Shown: positions 33,972-44,146 of the stretch, in pieces
Layout: every line of letters begins with the position of its first letter
Numbering within the stretch: the stretch's first letter is position 1
From: Haloterrigena salifodinae
GTDB taxonomy: Archaea; Halobacteriota; Halobacteria; Halobacteriales; Natrialbaceae
Assembly: GCF_003977755.1 (NCBI RefSeq)
Contig: NZ_RQWN01000001.1
Coordinates: 574,995 to 638,994 of the forward strand
Length of the DNA stretch: 64,000 nt
Direction: 5' to 3'
Translations under genes and position numbers: made by a program
Notes under the pieces: model-generated
What the model was told of the DNA's origin: nothing
Databases searched by the model: none
Seen by the model: the letters and a program-made list of their open reading frames with translations, nothing else

Positions 33972-36665
33972 TCAGCCCGTGTTCTTCATCCCTGCGGCGA
34001 TTCCCTTGACCGTCAGCCGGAGCGTCCGTTCCTCGATATCCGTGCGGTGGGTCTGCTGGAGCAGGTAGACCTGCAACATGTTCAGCGGATCGACGTAGGG
34101 GTTGCGCCGCGCCAGGTTCTCGCCGAGCCAGTCGCGGGTGTGGAGATCCTCGCGCTGGCCGATTTCCGTGATCAGTTCGGTCGCCCGTTCGTACTCGTCG
34201 GTCACGCGCGGGAAGAACTGTTCGCGGAGGTCCGGTTCCGCCAGGTCGGCGTACTGCTCGGCGATCTCGAGTTCGGTTCGCGAGAGCGAGAGGGCGGCGT
34301 TGTCAAGCGTGGTGCGGAAGAATGACCACTCGTCGTACATCTCTTGGAGGGTGTCCATGGACCCTCCGTCGTCCAGATACGCGTCGATCCCCGCCGCGAC
34401 GGCGTACCAGCCCGGGAGGATACACCGCGACTGCGTCCAGGAGAACACCCACGGGATCGCCCGCAGGTCCTCGACGGTTCGCTCCCCGCTGCGGGAGGCG
34501 GGTCGCGACCCCAGGTCCAGATCCTCGATGACAGTGATCGGCGTCGCCTGCTCGAAGTACTGGACGAAGCCGTCGCTCTCGAGGAGATCGCGGTACTCCT
34601 GCCGGGCGGCGTCGGCCATCGTCTCCATCGCGTCGAACCACTCCTCGGGGAGTTCCTCCTCGTCGGGTTCTTCCTTGGCGTACAGCCGCGCCCGGAGCTG
34701 GGCGTTGAGCATCTGCTCGATGTTTCGCTCGGCGATACGGGGATTGGCGTACTTCTCGGCGATGGCCTCGCCCTGTTCGGTGAACTTGACCTGGCCGGTG
34801 ATCGTGTTGTTCGGCAGGGCCAACAGCGCCTCGTTCATCGGACCGCCGCCACGGGAAATCGAGCCACCCCGGCCGTGGAACAGCCGCATCTGGACGTCGT
34901 AATCGTCGCAGATCTCGCCCAGACGGCGCTGGTTTTTAAATAGCGACCAGTTGGCCGCCAGGAAGCCGTTCTCCTTGTTCGAGTCCGAGTAGCCCAGCAT
35001 GATCTCCTGAGTCCGTCCGCGGGCCTCGAGGGCCTGACTGTAGGCCTCGTTTTCGAACAGCGTGCCCATGATCCGCCGGGCCCCAGAGAGGGCGTACTCG
35101 GTCTCGAGCAGCGGGACGATGTCGATCCCCGCGTGTTCGGGCAGCGAGACGACGCCGGCCTGATCCGCGAGGAACAGCACCTCGAGGACGTGGCTGGGCT
35201 CGTCGGTCATCGAGATGGCGTACGTGTCGATGGCTTCGACGCCGTACTCGGTCTGCCAGTCCCCGAGGCTGTCGAAGAGTTCGAGGACTCGCGCCGAGTC
35301 ATCGGAGAGGTCGCTCGTCTCCGAGAGGTCGACGAGGGGGTCGTCCTGTAGGACCGCGTCGGTCAGCAGTTCGACGCGTTCGTCCTCGGAGAGCGATCTG
35401 TAGTCGATTCCCTCTTGCTCGAGGGCCTCGGCGATAGCGACGGTGTGTTTCTGCTGGTGTTCGCGCAGGTCCAGACTGGCCAGCGAGAAACCGAAGGTGG
35501 CGACTTGACGCCGGATCGGATCGACGTGGGCCTCGACGACGCTCTCCCCGCCGTTGTTCCGCAGACTCTGTGCAATGACCGCGAGATCGTCGAGGAGTTC
35601 GTCGACGTCGTCGTAGCCGCCCGGACGGACGTCGCCGACGCGCGCGAGGCGCTCGCGCATGAGTTTGAGTTTCTGGCGGTAGGGCTCGCCCGGGTATCGA
35701 TCTTCGGCGGTGCGAGCGCTTCCGGGCAGTCGCTCGCGGTCGTCCTCGAGGGAGGCCTCGAACTCGCCGCCGGTGTCGATCCGGCTCCCGTCCTGGCTCA
35801 GGACGCCCGAGAGGCGCTTGAGCTCGTCACGGTACTTCTCGAGGACGACCTCGCGCTGGCGCTCCAAGACGTTCGCGGTCACTTCGGGCGTCACGTAGGG
35901 GTTGCCGTCGCGGTCGCTGCCCGCCCACGAGCGGAACTCGAACAGCTTCGGGATCTCGAGGTCGCCCGCCGTCTCCGCGTCGATCGCGTCCGCGAGCTCG
36001 TCGTAGACCTCGCCGACCACGTCGAACAGCGTGTTCTCGAGGTACCACTGGATGTTTCGCGCCTCGTCTTCGGGCTCGGGCTGGCGGTTTCGCACCTGTG
36101 GGGTCTGCCAGAGGCTGGTTACCTCGGCATCGATGTCCCGCCAGACCTGCGACTGCTCCTTCTTGGTCAGCAGCCGTTCGTCCAGCGTCTCGAGGTGCGT
36201 CGAGATCGTCCGCAGCTTCGATTTGACCGTTTTGCGCCGCGCCTCCGTCGGATGGGCCGTGAACGTCGGCTCGATGAGGACGTCGTCGAGCACATCCTCG
36301 ACGGTGTCGACGCCGCGCTCGCCGAGTTCCTCGGCCGCCATCTCGAGGCTGTCCTCGAGCGTTCCCTCGTTGGATTCGGTGCGGATCGTCCGAACCCGCT
36401 CGCGCTCCTCCGCGAGGTTGATCAGTTCGAAGTAGGTCGTAAACGCCCGCGCGACGATCCGCTGATTGTGAGGCGACAGCCCCTCGAGTCGCGAGATCAG
36501 CGGCTCGCGGGACTCGAGGTCGCCCGAGCGGTAGTCGATCGCCGCCCGCCGGCACGATTCGACCGTCTCGAACCCTTGCCGGGAGGTCTGGTCCTCGAGA
36601 ACGTCGCCGAGTAACGCGCCGAGCTCTCGAACGTCCTGTCGAATCTCCCTGTTGTGAAGTCTCAT
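33972..36665 (-). CDS. ppc: Phosphoenolpyruvate carboxylase
   Basis: 897 aa, full length for the bacterial-type enzyme. Signatures: TAHPTEARR (catalytic His), SDRDGNPYVTPEVT, LGYSDSNKENGF and FHGRGGSISRGGGP, and the conserved C-terminus MKNTG. It carboxylates PEP to oxaloacetate to refill the TCA cycle, counterpart to the malic enzyme at 9-11 kb. The ATG at 36665 was taken; the frame extends nine codons further to an alternative start with no promoter support. Confidence 0.95.
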   Translation of the reverse strand: MRLHNREIRQDVRELGALLGDVLEDQTSRQGFETVESCRRAAIDYRSGDLESREPLISRLEGLSPHNQRIVARAFTTYFELINLAEERERVRTIRTESNEGTLEDSLEMAAEELGERGVDTVEDVLDDVLIEPTFTAHPTEARRKTVKSKLRTISTHLETLDERLLTKKEQSQVWRDIDAEVTSLWQTPQVRNRQPEPEDEARNIQWYLENTLFDVVGEVYDELADAIDAETAGDLEIPKLFEFRSWAGSDRDGNPYVTPEVTANVLERQREVVLEKYRDELKRLSGVLSQDGSRIDTGGEFEASLEDDRERLPGSARTAEDRYPGEPYRQKLKLMRERLARVGDVRPGGYDDVDELLDDLAVIAQSLRNNGGESVVEAHVDPIRRQVATFGFSLASLDLREHQQKHTVAIAEALEQEGIDYRSLSEDERVELLTDAVLQDDPLVDLSETSDLSDDSARVLELFDSLGDWQTEYGVEAIDTYAISMTDEPSHVLEVLFLADQAGVVSLPEHAGIDIVPLLETEYALSGARRIMGTLFENEAYSQALEARGRTQEIMLGYSDSNKENGFLAANWSLFKNQRRLGEICDDYDVQMRLFHGRGGSISRGGGPMNEALLALPNNTITGQVKFTEQGEAIAEKYANPRIAERNIEQMLNAQLRARLYAKEEPDEEELPEEWFDAMETMADAARQEYRDLLESDGFVQYFEQATPITVIEDLDLGSRPASRSGERTVEDLRAIPWVFSWTQSRCILPGWYAVAAGIDAYLDDGGSMDTLQEMYDEWSFFRTTLDNAALSLSRTELEIAEQYADLAEPDLREQFFPRVTDEYERATELITEIGQREDLHTRDWLGENLARRNPYVDPLNMLQVYLLQQTHRTDIEERTLRLTVKGIAAGMKNTG

Positions 36666-37748
36666 ACTGGCATGGTATAGCTTCTCCCCCAAAAACCCCT
36701 GTGTAGCCGTTCTACCGTCGGTTTGAATCGTTTTTCGTGATAGTTACCCACGGTGGTTAACTCCGGTGACACTTCGTGTAGACGAACGACGATAGTGCTC
36801 GTTTGAGAATAGCAACCACAGTCTCGTTACCGCGAGATTTCGTCAGAACAGGATGCCCGAGAGACTACTCGCTCGCCGTGACGGCCATCGGGGAGACGTA
36901 TATATTTCTGCCACCGCCATTCAATTCACTACAACAATAGTCAATGATTGTGATTTCCGGGCGGCAACGGACCCCGTTGCTGACCGCGCCCGATTTCACC
37001 GGCGCGCCCGGTCCGCTGTACCCACTGCATAGCGCGCGATCGTCGCGCTCGTTCGGCTGAAAGCAATTCCTATCGCTCGCGTACCCTATTGGATCTTTCC
37101 GCCAAGGCGCCGTTGGGGGTACTTACTCGCGCCGGCGTGACCGAACGTCGACGTCCTAGCTCTCGAGAATCTGAACCGTCGAGTTCGCGACTGACTTTAC
37201 CGCGTTCGTCAGGGTAGCAGTCCCAAACACATCTAGTTTATTCCCTGACACGTGTCAGCGTTCCAGTCATTCGTATACTATTCATTGACAATTTGGTGTG
37301 TATGTACTGTTCTCTGTCATCGATGGAGGAGAAAAACTCCATCGAGAATCACTCTGCGTCGGTGTTAGGGAGACTGAACGAATTGTACGACTATAATAAC
37401 AAAACTCTATACACTGTGACAATAGCCCCGTGTTCGCTATGGAGAGTTCGACTGGTTTCGATCGCCGCTCCGTGGCTGTCCGGACAGCCGACGGTACCCC
37501 TGTAGTCGAGCGCGCGGAGCGCGCTCGTCCCACGGTCGACCGTCGTCGGGACGGGAATGACGGTTTCGACGCCCTCACCGCGCCGAGAACCGAGAGCGCG
37601 TCCGGATCGGCAGCCCCCGGCCCCCGTTCGGGGCGACCGTTCGCTCGCGCGCGAGGACGGGGAAACCGCGATCGACCAGTGGCGTTGATTGGACGGATTG
37701 CAGGGTATCGAACGCAACCCGGGACCGCCTGCTACGGAGGGTGAGTGC
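36666..37748. other. 1.1-kb intergenic region before the glycan operon
   Basis: GC drops in 36700-37420. No gene is convincing. TATA-like elements are seen at about 36898-36905 (GTATATAT) and 37391-37398 (CTATAATA). An ORF of 102 codons at 37439-37744 has Arg/Pro-rich, out-of-frame-like composition. A short minus-strand frame ending near 37156 (translating to ...TNAVKSVANSTVQILES) may be a remnant. The 37391 element may be the promoter of the GT2 gene with a long leader. Confidence 0.5.
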
Positions 37749-38777
37749 ATGTATAGACAGCACACGATCGGCGTCGTCGTCCCGGCGTACAACGAGGAAG
37801 GATTCGTCGGCGATGTGCTCAGAACGATGCCGGAGTACGTCGATCGGATCTACGCCGTCGACGACTGCTCGACCGACGGCACCTGGGACGAGATCCGCCG
37901 GACGGCCGAGGAGATCAACGGCGCCGAGAAGTCCGTCGCGGCCATTCGGGCCGACGAACAGCCGGCGGCCGCCACCGACGGCGGTCCGGCATTCGACCGG
38001 CGCGTCGTCCCGATTCAACACGAGACGAATCGGGGTGTCGGCGGCGCGATCAAGACCGGCTACCTCGAGGCCCTCGAGGACAAGCTCGACATCACGGCCG
38101 TGATGGGCGGCGACGGGCAGATGGACCCCGACATTCTGCCGCGCTTTCTCGACCCGATCGTTGAGGGCGAGGCGGACTACACGAAGGGGAACCGCCTGGT
38201 CGACAAGGAGTACCGCGACGGCATGTCGCGATGGCGGTTCTTCGGCAACTCGGTCCTGACCTTCCTGACGAAGATTGCCTCCGGCTACTGGAAGATGATG
38301 GATCCGCAGAACGGGTACACCGCCATCTCCCGACGGGCCCTCGAGAACGTCGGCATCGAGGAGATGTACGAGTATTACGGCTACTGCAACGACTTGCTGG
38401 TGAAGCTCAACGCCCACGGCATGCGGATCGCCGACGTCCCGATGCCGGCCGTCTACGGCGACGAGGAGTCGAGCATCGATTACCCCTCCTACATCTGGAA
38501 CGTGTCGGGAATGCTCCTCCGGAACTTCTGCTGGCGGCTGAAGGCCCGTTATCTCGTCCTCGATTTCCACCCGCTGGCGCTGTTTTACCTCCTCGGGACG
38601 GCGATCTGTGGCGTCGGCGTCCTCGGGATCGTCTGGTCGCTGTACGCCTGGCTGACGCTCGCCGCCCCGCTGTTCGTCCGCGGATCGATGAGCGCGCTCC
38701 TGTTCGTCACCGGCTGCCTGTTCGTCCTCTTCGCGATGCTGTTCGACATGCAGGCAAACGAATCCATGGAGGTGTGA
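37749..38777 (+). CDS. Family 2 glycosyltransferase with two C-terminal membrane helices
   Basis: 342 aa. GT2 fold: VVVPAYNEEGFVGDVL, the nucleotide Asp in VDDCSTDGTWDE, the metal region in MGGDGQMDPD and KGNRLVDKEYR after it, with the acceptor loop around DPQNGYTAISRRAL. Two membrane helices lie at about 275-300 and 305-330. It resembles polyprenyl-phosphate glycosyltransferases (DPM1-like with membrane tail). A Gly/Ala/Asp insert (PAAATDGGPAF) splits the N-terminal part near residue 75. First gene of a three-gene operon with 2-bp spacing to the next. Confidence 0.88.
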   Translation: MYRQHTIGVVVPAYNEEGFVGDVLRTMPEYVDRIYAVDDCSTDGTWDEIRRTAEEINGAEKSVAAIRADEQPAAATDGGPAFDRRVVPIQHETNRGVGGAIKTGYLEALEDKLDITAVMGGDGQMDPDILPRFLDPIVEGEADYTKGNRLVDKEYRDGMSRWRFFGNSVLTFLTKIASGYWKMMDPQNGYTAISRRALENVGIEEMYEYYGYCNDLLVKLNAHGMRIADVPMPAVYGDEESSIDYPSYIWNVSGMLLRNFCWRLKARYLVLDFHPLALFYLLGTAICGVGVLGIVWSLYAWLTLAAPLFVRGSMSALLFVTGCLFVLFAMLFDMQANESMEV

Positions 38778-38779
38778 CG

Positions 38780-39940
38780 ATGGCGACCGCACCTGCGGGC
38801 CGCGTCGTCGTCACCGTCCAGCACCCGGCTCACGTCCACTTCTTCAGGAACGCGATCGACGAACTGGAGGATCGGGGCTACGACGTCCGCGTCTTCGCCC
38901 GCGAGAAAGACGTTACCGAGGCTCTCCTCGAGGCCTACGGCATCGAGTACGAGCGCCTCGCAGGGAGCGCGGCGTCGCCCCTCGAGCTCGCGAAAGTACA
39001 GGCAACCTACGAGTATCGCCTGCTCAAACGCGCCCGGCGGCTGGATCCGGACGTCATGCTCGCGATCGGCGAGCCGGGGGTCGCACACGCGTCCGCGGCC
39101 GTCGACGGCTACAGCGTGCTGTTTACCGATACCGAGCACGCCACCCTGTCGAACGCGCTCGCGTTGCCGTTCGCCGACCTCGTCTGCACGCCCCGCGCGT
39201 TCTGGGACGACCACGGCTCCGCCCACTACACCTATCCGGGCTACCACGAACTGGCGTACCTCCACCCGGATCGGTTCAGTCCCGATCCGTCGGTCCTCGC
39301 GGACCTCGAGCCGCAGGTCGAGGCGGGTCTTCCCGCGGCGACCGACGGCGGGGCCGCGTCCGGCGGCGCGCTCGAGACCGATTCCGGGGCCGGCACCGCG
39401 ACCGGACCCGGCGGCTCGACCGGCGGCGTCGGCGACGAGTCGCTGGTCGTCTTGCGGCTGATCTCGTGGACCGCGGCCCACGACATCGGCCAGAAGGGGA
39501 TGGCCGGCGTCGAACGCCTCGTGGCCGACCTCGAGCGCGAGGGGGCGACCGTCCTCGTCTCGGCGGAGGGCGATCTCCCGCCGGCGCTTGCCGACCGGCG
39601 GATCGACCTGCCGCCCGATCGAATGCACGACCTGCTGGCCCACGCCGACCTGTTCCTCGGCGAGAGCGCGACGATGGCCATCGAAAGCGCCGTCCTCGGC
39701 ACGCCGTCGCTGTACGTCTCGGATCTGGACGCCGGCGTCCTCGAGGAACTCGAGACGCGCTACGGGCTTCTCCGCCGGCTCGAGCAGGACGCCGAGCCGA
39801 GCCGAGTCGCCGCCACCGCCCGTGAGCTGCTGGCGATCGACGACTCGACGTGGCGGGAACGCCGACGGACGTTGCTCGACGAGACGATCGACACGACGGA
39901 CTTCGTCGTGAACACGGTCGAACGGGTGAGCGACGCGTGA
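38780..39940 (+). CDS. DUF354 glycosyltransferase-like protein
   Basis: 386 aa. DUF354 has a GT-B type double Rossmann shape: VVVTVQHPAHVHFFRNAIDEL at the start, AIGEPGVAHASAAV, FTDTEHATLSNALALPFAD, LFLGESATMAIESAVLGTPS. A 35-residue low-complexity linker rich in Gly, Ala, Thr and Asp (about 190-225) separates the halves. It probably acts in synthesis of the same glycan as the upstream GT2. Its stop overlaps the next start by 1 nt. Confidence 0.82.
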   Translation: MATAPAGRVVVTVQHPAHVHFFRNAIDELEDRGYDVRVFAREKDVTEALLEAYGIEYERLAGSAASPLELAKVQATYEYRLLKRARRLDPDVMLAIGEPGVAHASAAVDGYSVLFTDTEHATLSNALALPFADLVCTPRAFWDDHGSAHYTYPGYHELAYLHPDRFSPDPSVLADLEPQVEAGLPAATDGGAASGGALETDSGAGTATGPGGSTGGVGDESLVVLRLISWTAAHDIGQKGMAGVERLVADLEREGATVLVSAEGDLPPALADRRIDLPPDRMHDLLAHADLFLGESATMAIESAVLGTPSLYVSDLDAGVLEELETRYGLLRRLEQDAEPSRVAATARELLAIDDSTWRERRRTLLDETIDTTDFVVNTVERVSDA

Positions 39941-40821
39941 TGGCGAACCGTTCGTTCGATGACGACTACGAGTTCGCCCTCTGTCTCACCCACGACGTCG
40001 ACCGACCCTACAAGACGTTCCAGGCGCCCTATTACGCCGCCGCGGAGTGCGACCCTTCCCACCTCCGGTCGCTGGTCGCCGACGAGCGTCCCTACTGGCA
40101 GTTCGAGGAGCTGATGGCCCTCGAGGACGACCTCGACGTCCGGTCGGCCTGGTACTTCTTGAACGAGAAACGCCTCTGGGAGAAATCTCCCCGCGAATGG
40201 CTCGAGCCCCGCAATTGGATGCTCTACACGGGCCGGTACGACATCACGGACCCGGAGATCGTCGACGTCGTTCGGGCGCTCGACGACGGCGGCTGGGAGG
40301 TCGGCCTGCACGGCTCCTACGACTCCTACGACGACCGGGAGCGACTGCGGTACGAGAAGCGGGTTCTCGAGGACGTCCTCGGCGACTCCGTTCGCGGCGG
40401 CCGCCAGCATTACCTCAACACGAAACTCCCCGACACGTGGGAACACCACCAGGAGATCGGCCTCCGGTACGACGCCAGCTACGGCTCGAGCGACAGCTAC
40501 GGGTTCGACGGTCAGTACGACGTCCTCCGCCCGTTCAACGACGAGTTCGTCGTCTTCCCGCTGACGGTGATGGAGACGACGCTGTTCTCCCAGACCTCCT
40601 CGGTCGACGCCGCGTGGCGCGAGTGCCGGCGCCTCCTCGAGGAGGCGGCCGACAACGGCGCGATCATGACCGCGCTCTGGCATCCGCGGTACCTAAACGA
40701 GGAGGAGTTTCCGGGGTATCGGACGATCTACCGCCGAATGATCGAGGAAGCGAAGGCGCTGGGCGGGTGGGTCGGTCCGCCGGCCGAGTGTTACGACCGG
40801 CTCACGGCTGTGACGCCGTAG
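39940..40821 (+). CDS. Polysaccharide deacetylase-like protein
   Basis: 293 aa. NodB-like motifs are modified: LTHDVDRPYKTF at motif 1, GLHGSYDSYDD at motif 2, GLRYDASYGSSD at motif 3 and ALWHPRYL at the His motif. No signal peptide, so it acts inside the cell, perhaps on a lipid-linked or nucleotide sugar. The start overlaps the DUF354 stop by 1 nt (TGATG), so both are translationally coupled. Whether it deacetylates is inference from the fold. Confidence 0.8.
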   Translation: MANRSFDDDYEFALCLTHDVDRPYKTFQAPYYAAAECDPSHLRSLVADERPYWQFEELMALEDDLDVRSAWYFLNEKRLWEKSPREWLEPRNWMLYTGRYDITDPEIVDVVRALDDGGWEVGLHGSYDSYDDRERLRYEKRVLEDVLGDSVRGGRQHYLNTKLPDTWEHHQEIGLRYDASYGSSDSYGFDGQYDVLRPFNDEFVVFPLTVMETTLFSQTSSVDAAWRECRRLLEEAADNGAIMTALWHPRYLNEEEFPGYRTIYRRMIEEAKALGGWVGPPAECYDRLTAVTP

Positions 40822-40882
40822 CGACCATTCGCGCACAAAATCGGCACTCCGCCCCGGTAGCTAACTGAGTCGGTCGGAGAAA

Positions 40883-41806
40883 TTACTGGTTCTCGAGGGC
40901 GGTGCGGGCCTCCTCGCGGCCCATGTTGAGACAGATATCGTGTTCGTCGTAGTACATAGCTGCGTTGGACGCGTTGCCGACGACGTAGCCCAGCGGGCCG
41001 ACGGCTTCGATCCGGTTGTCGTCGGTCGTCGTGAAGCGCATCGAGGTATCCTCGAAGGCAAGTTCGCCGTTGACCCAGTACTGCATCACGCCGTCCGCGT
41101 TGGCCTGGCCGTTCTGGTAGGAGTTGACCTTCACGTGGCACTCGATCTCGTTCCACTCGTCCATCTGCACTACGGCGTCGGTCATCTGGAAGTCACCGGA
41201 GCCGGTGTTGTCGAGGTGGTAGGAGTAGCTGAAGAACTTGTACCCCTCCGGCGCCGGCGAGTCGTTCCGGTTGGCGAAGCCGATCGCGTTCGACCAGCCG
41301 TTCGTTCCGTCGGTGTTGCCGCCGCCGGAGGAGCCGGGACCGTTCGTCAGGGGCCCCCAGAACATCCGGATGGTGTCGTCCTGATTGAGGTTGAAGTTCT
41401 CCGGGTAGATTTTGAACCGTGTGTAGACCTCGTCCTGGTAGTCGCCGACGTGCTCGGGGAATCGGTACTCGCAGTTGGCGATCTTCTGATCGTCGGTAAA
41501 CGCCGTGTAGAGGGACTGTTGGCCCGTCGTCGTCCGGTTCGTGACGAACTCGGGCTGATGAGAGCCGCGAACGTCGTTGACGTTGTAAACGTCGCCCGGG
41601 GCGCTGTAGTCGTCGTAATTAACGGAGATCAGGTCGCCGTCACCTGCGGCAGCCGCCGACCCTGCCACGCCCGAGATTCCGAGCGCCGCGGCGGCCGACC
41701 CGGCCAGCTTGAGATAGGACCGTCGGCCGAGACCCGCCTCGGCACCGCTGGTTCGGTCGTTGCTGACCGATCGATCGCGTTCGGTTACCGGCTGATCGCT
41801 CGTCAT
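40883..41806 (-). CDS. TAT-secreted polysaccharide-lyase-like protein, paralogue 1
   Basis: 307 aa. A twin-arginine signal (GLGRRSYLKLAGSAAAALGI) is followed by one domain of about 230 residues with a jelly-roll pattern: NVNDVRGSHQPEF, VYTRFKIYPENF, NGPGSSGGGNTDG, GWSNAIGFANRNDSPAPEGY, FFSYSYHLDNTGSG, and YWVNGELAFE. The pattern recalls polysaccharide lyases of the alginate-lyase type, but no catalytic residues could be verified. Two paralogues lie at 42080 and 47068. It faces the deacetylase operon with a 61-bp gap. Confidence 0.78.
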   Translation of the reverse strand: MTSDQPVTERDRSVSNDRTSGAEAGLGRRSYLKLAGSAAAALGISGVAGSAAAAGDGDLISVNYDDYSAPGDVYNVNDVRGSHQPEFVTNRTTTGQQSLYTAFTDDQKIANCEYRFPEHVGDYQDEVYTRFKIYPENFNLNQDDTIRMFWGPLTNGPGSSGGGNTDGTNGWSNAIGFANRNDSPAPEGYKFFSYSYHLDNTGSGDFQMTDAVVQMDEWNEIECHVKVNSYQNGQANADGVMQYWVNGELAFEDTSMRFTTTDDNRIEAVGPLGYVVGNASNAAMYYDEHDICLNMGREEARTALENQ

Positions 41807-42079
41807 GCAACTCGGGTAACGTGGGGATACCATTATAAACCTTTACCACTGATTAACATCAGATTATCCTGATTGTATCTTATTACTACTACGATTGTTC
41901 GATAATTCTCGAAAATATATATGGGCGACGGCAGTCGATATTCCTCGTTCGAAAGGCGGTATTACCGGTCGTTGACGGTGGGAAATAGTCTCTTACTCCG
42001 GCAGGAATCGGCCGCTCGATCGCCGGTAGTGGACGGAAAACGGACGAAATCGAACCGTCGAAACGCCGAGTCGACGGTT

Positions 42080-44146
42080 CTACTGAACGTTGTGGTAGAC
42101 GTCGACGGTGGCGTCGCCGACGAGTTGGAAGTCCGTGATGTCCCCGTCGAAGAAGTAGGCGTCTCGCTCGCCCGCCCCGACGGAGCCCGCGGCGCTCGTA
42201 CCCTCGAGCGAGTCAGCGCGGTCGACGGTCGCGTCGCGGTAGTTCGACTGGATCACGTCGCCGTCGATGGTAAACGAGTAGTCGGTCGCGTCGTCGGCCT
42301 CGCTGCCGTCGATGACGATCGCGTGCGGGAGGACCCGGGTCTCGCCGCTGTAGTCGGCGGGATCGATGCGCTCGGCGTCGAGGTACACGTGCGTCTCGCC
42401 CGTCGCGAACGTGACATCGACGAGTTCACCGGAGAAGCGGAACCGGTGGACGCCGCGCTCGATCGTCCCCGTCACGGTCTCGGTGGTCTGCCGTTCGGCG
42501 CCGGCGGCGGACGCGTCGCCCAGGACGGTGTCGATCGTCCCGTCGACGGTCAGCTCGTAGCTCGCCTCCGAACCGTTCCCGACCACGGTCAGGACGTGGG
42601 GCAGGTCGTCGCCGTAGTCGGCGGGATCGATTTCCTCGCCGTCGACGGAGACGCGCGCGGCCCCGTCGACCGTCAGCTCCTCGAGTTCGCCGCTGAAGCG
42701 GAAGGCGTCTCGCCAGCCGCCGACGAGACCGGTGACGCGTCCGCCGTCGATGGCGTCGCCGTCGTCGATCGACGCGCCGCCGTCGGTCGATTTCTCGACC
42801 GAACCGCTGACGGCGAACTCGTATCGGGTAGTGCTAGTCGTTCCGAGGCCATCGACGAGCACGACGTGCTCGAGGGGCTCGTCGGGCTGGTCCTCGGCCG
42901 GCGGCGAGTCGGGATAGTCGGCCGGATCGATCTGCTCGCCCGAGACCCAGAGCTGCGAGGGGTCGGGGTCGGCGGAGATGGCGACGATGTCGCCGTCAAA
43001 GAAGTAGCCGTCGATAGTACCGGGGTCGGCCGTCGCCTCGATGACGGCGTACTCGTCGGACGTGATCTCGACGCTCTCGTTGTAGGTCGCCTGGCCCCAG
43101 TCGGACTGGACGATATCGCCGTCGACGTAGATGCGGTACACGGCTTCCTCGTCGCCGTTCCGGTAGGTGAACCGCTCCTCGTACTGCTCGCGCGCGCTGG
43201 GTTCGACCAGCGTCGGATCCTCGTCGTACGGCGGCGAGTCGTCCCGATCGGCGGGCATACCGCCGATCGCGATCTCGTGGTCGTCGTAGATCAGCGCGTC
43301 GCCGGAGAGGTTCGATCCGACGACGTAGCCCAGCGGGCCGACGCCCTCGATGAGGTTGCTCTCCGTGGTCGTCATCCGGAGGTTCGTCCGCTCGAAGGCG
43401 AGTTCGCCGTTGACCCAGTAACGCATCACGCCGTCCCGGTTCGCGCTGCCGCCGGAGAACGTGTTACACCGGACGTAGCCCTCGATCTCGTTCCACTGGT
43501 CCATCCAGATCGGGACGCTCGACATCTGGAAGTCGCCCGACCCGCTCCGGTCCATGTGGTAGGAGTAGCTGAAGAAGTTGTAGCCGTCCGGCGCCGGCGA
43601 GTCGTTCCGATTGGCGAACCCGATCGCGTTCGACCAGCCGTTGGTCCCGTCCGTCGCGCCGCCGCCCGACGATCCGGGGCCGTTCGTCAGGGGCAGCCAG
43701 AAGATTCGGACCGTATCGTTCGCGCTGAGTCGGATCCCGTCGGGGTAGAGCTTGAAGCTGGTGTACACCTCCCGCGGCATCTCGTAGCCGTTCTCCTCGA
43801 ACCGGTACTCCAGGTTCGCGGTCTTTTGCGCGCTCGAGAACTCCGTCCGGATCGCCTGACTCGAACCGTTCGTCGGCGAGGAGACGAATTCCGGCGGAAT
43901 GCCGCTCCGATTGTCGTTGACGTTGTACAGCTGCGACGGATCGCCGTATTGGTCGTAGTCGAGTTCGATTCGTTCCATTCCCTCGGTCGATTGCGCGCCC
44001 GCGACGCCCGCCGAGGTCCCGATCGCCGCCGCGGCCGCGCCGGCGAGTTTGAGATACGATCGTCGATCGATTGCACCGTCGCCGGCGGCCCTCTCGTCCG
44101 CACCGTCCGACGATTCGTCACCCAGTTCCGGAGTCTTGCGTGCCAT
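42080..44146 (-). CDS. TAT-secreted polysaccharide-lyase-like protein with four C-terminal modules, paralogue 2
   Basis: 688 aa from the ATG at 44146 (the frame starts earlier). TAT signal IDRRSYLKLAGAAAAAIGTS, then the same jelly-roll as paralogue 1 (NGPGSSGGG, GWSNAIGFANRNDSPAP, YWVNGELAFE), then from about residue 330 four tandem copies of an 80-110-residue module. Marks of the module are Y-x-F/I-x-V-x-G, FRFSGEL or YFFDGDI, and the ending IDPADY (three times) with a fourth copy ending in VDVYHN. The module also occurs once in paralogue 3. A binding role for the modules is inference. Confidence 0.8.
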   Translation of the reverse strand: MARKTPELGDESSDGADERAAGDGAIDRRSYLKLAGAAAAAIGTSAGVAGAQSTEGMERIELDYDQYGDPSQLYNVNDNRSGIPPEFVSSPTNGSSQAIRTEFSSAQKTANLEYRFEENGYEMPREVYTSFKLYPDGIRLSANDTVRIFWLPLTNGPGSSGGGATDGTNGWSNAIGFANRNDSPAPDGYNFFSYSYHMDRSGSGDFQMSSVPIWMDQWNEIEGYVRCNTFSGGSANRDGVMRYWVNGELAFERTNLRMTTTESNLIEGVGPLGYVVGSNLSGDALIYDDHEIAIGGMPADRDDSPPYDEDPTLVEPSAREQYEERFTYRNGDEEAVYRIYVDGDIVQSDWGQATYNESVEITSDEYAVIEATADPGTIDGYFFDGDIVAISADPDPSQLWVSGEQIDPADYPDSPPAEDQPDEPLEHVVLVDGLGTTSTTRYEFAVSGSVEKSTDGGASIDDGDAIDGGRVTGLVGGWRDAFRFSGELEELTVDGAARVSVDGEEIDPADYGDDLPHVLTVVGNGSEASYELTVDGTIDTVLGDASAAGAERQTTETVTGTIERGVHRFRFSGELVDVTFATGETHVYLDAERIDPADYSGETRVLPHAIVIDGSEADDATDYSFTIDGDVIQSNYRDATVDRADSLEGTSAAGSVGAGERDAYFFDGDITDFQLVGDATVDVYHNVQ

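Noticed and set aside
37439-37744. 102-codon plus-strand ORF before the GT2 gene
   Set aside because: Arg/Pro/Gly-rich composition typical of a wrong frame in GC-rich DNA, with no motif and no TATA at the right distance.
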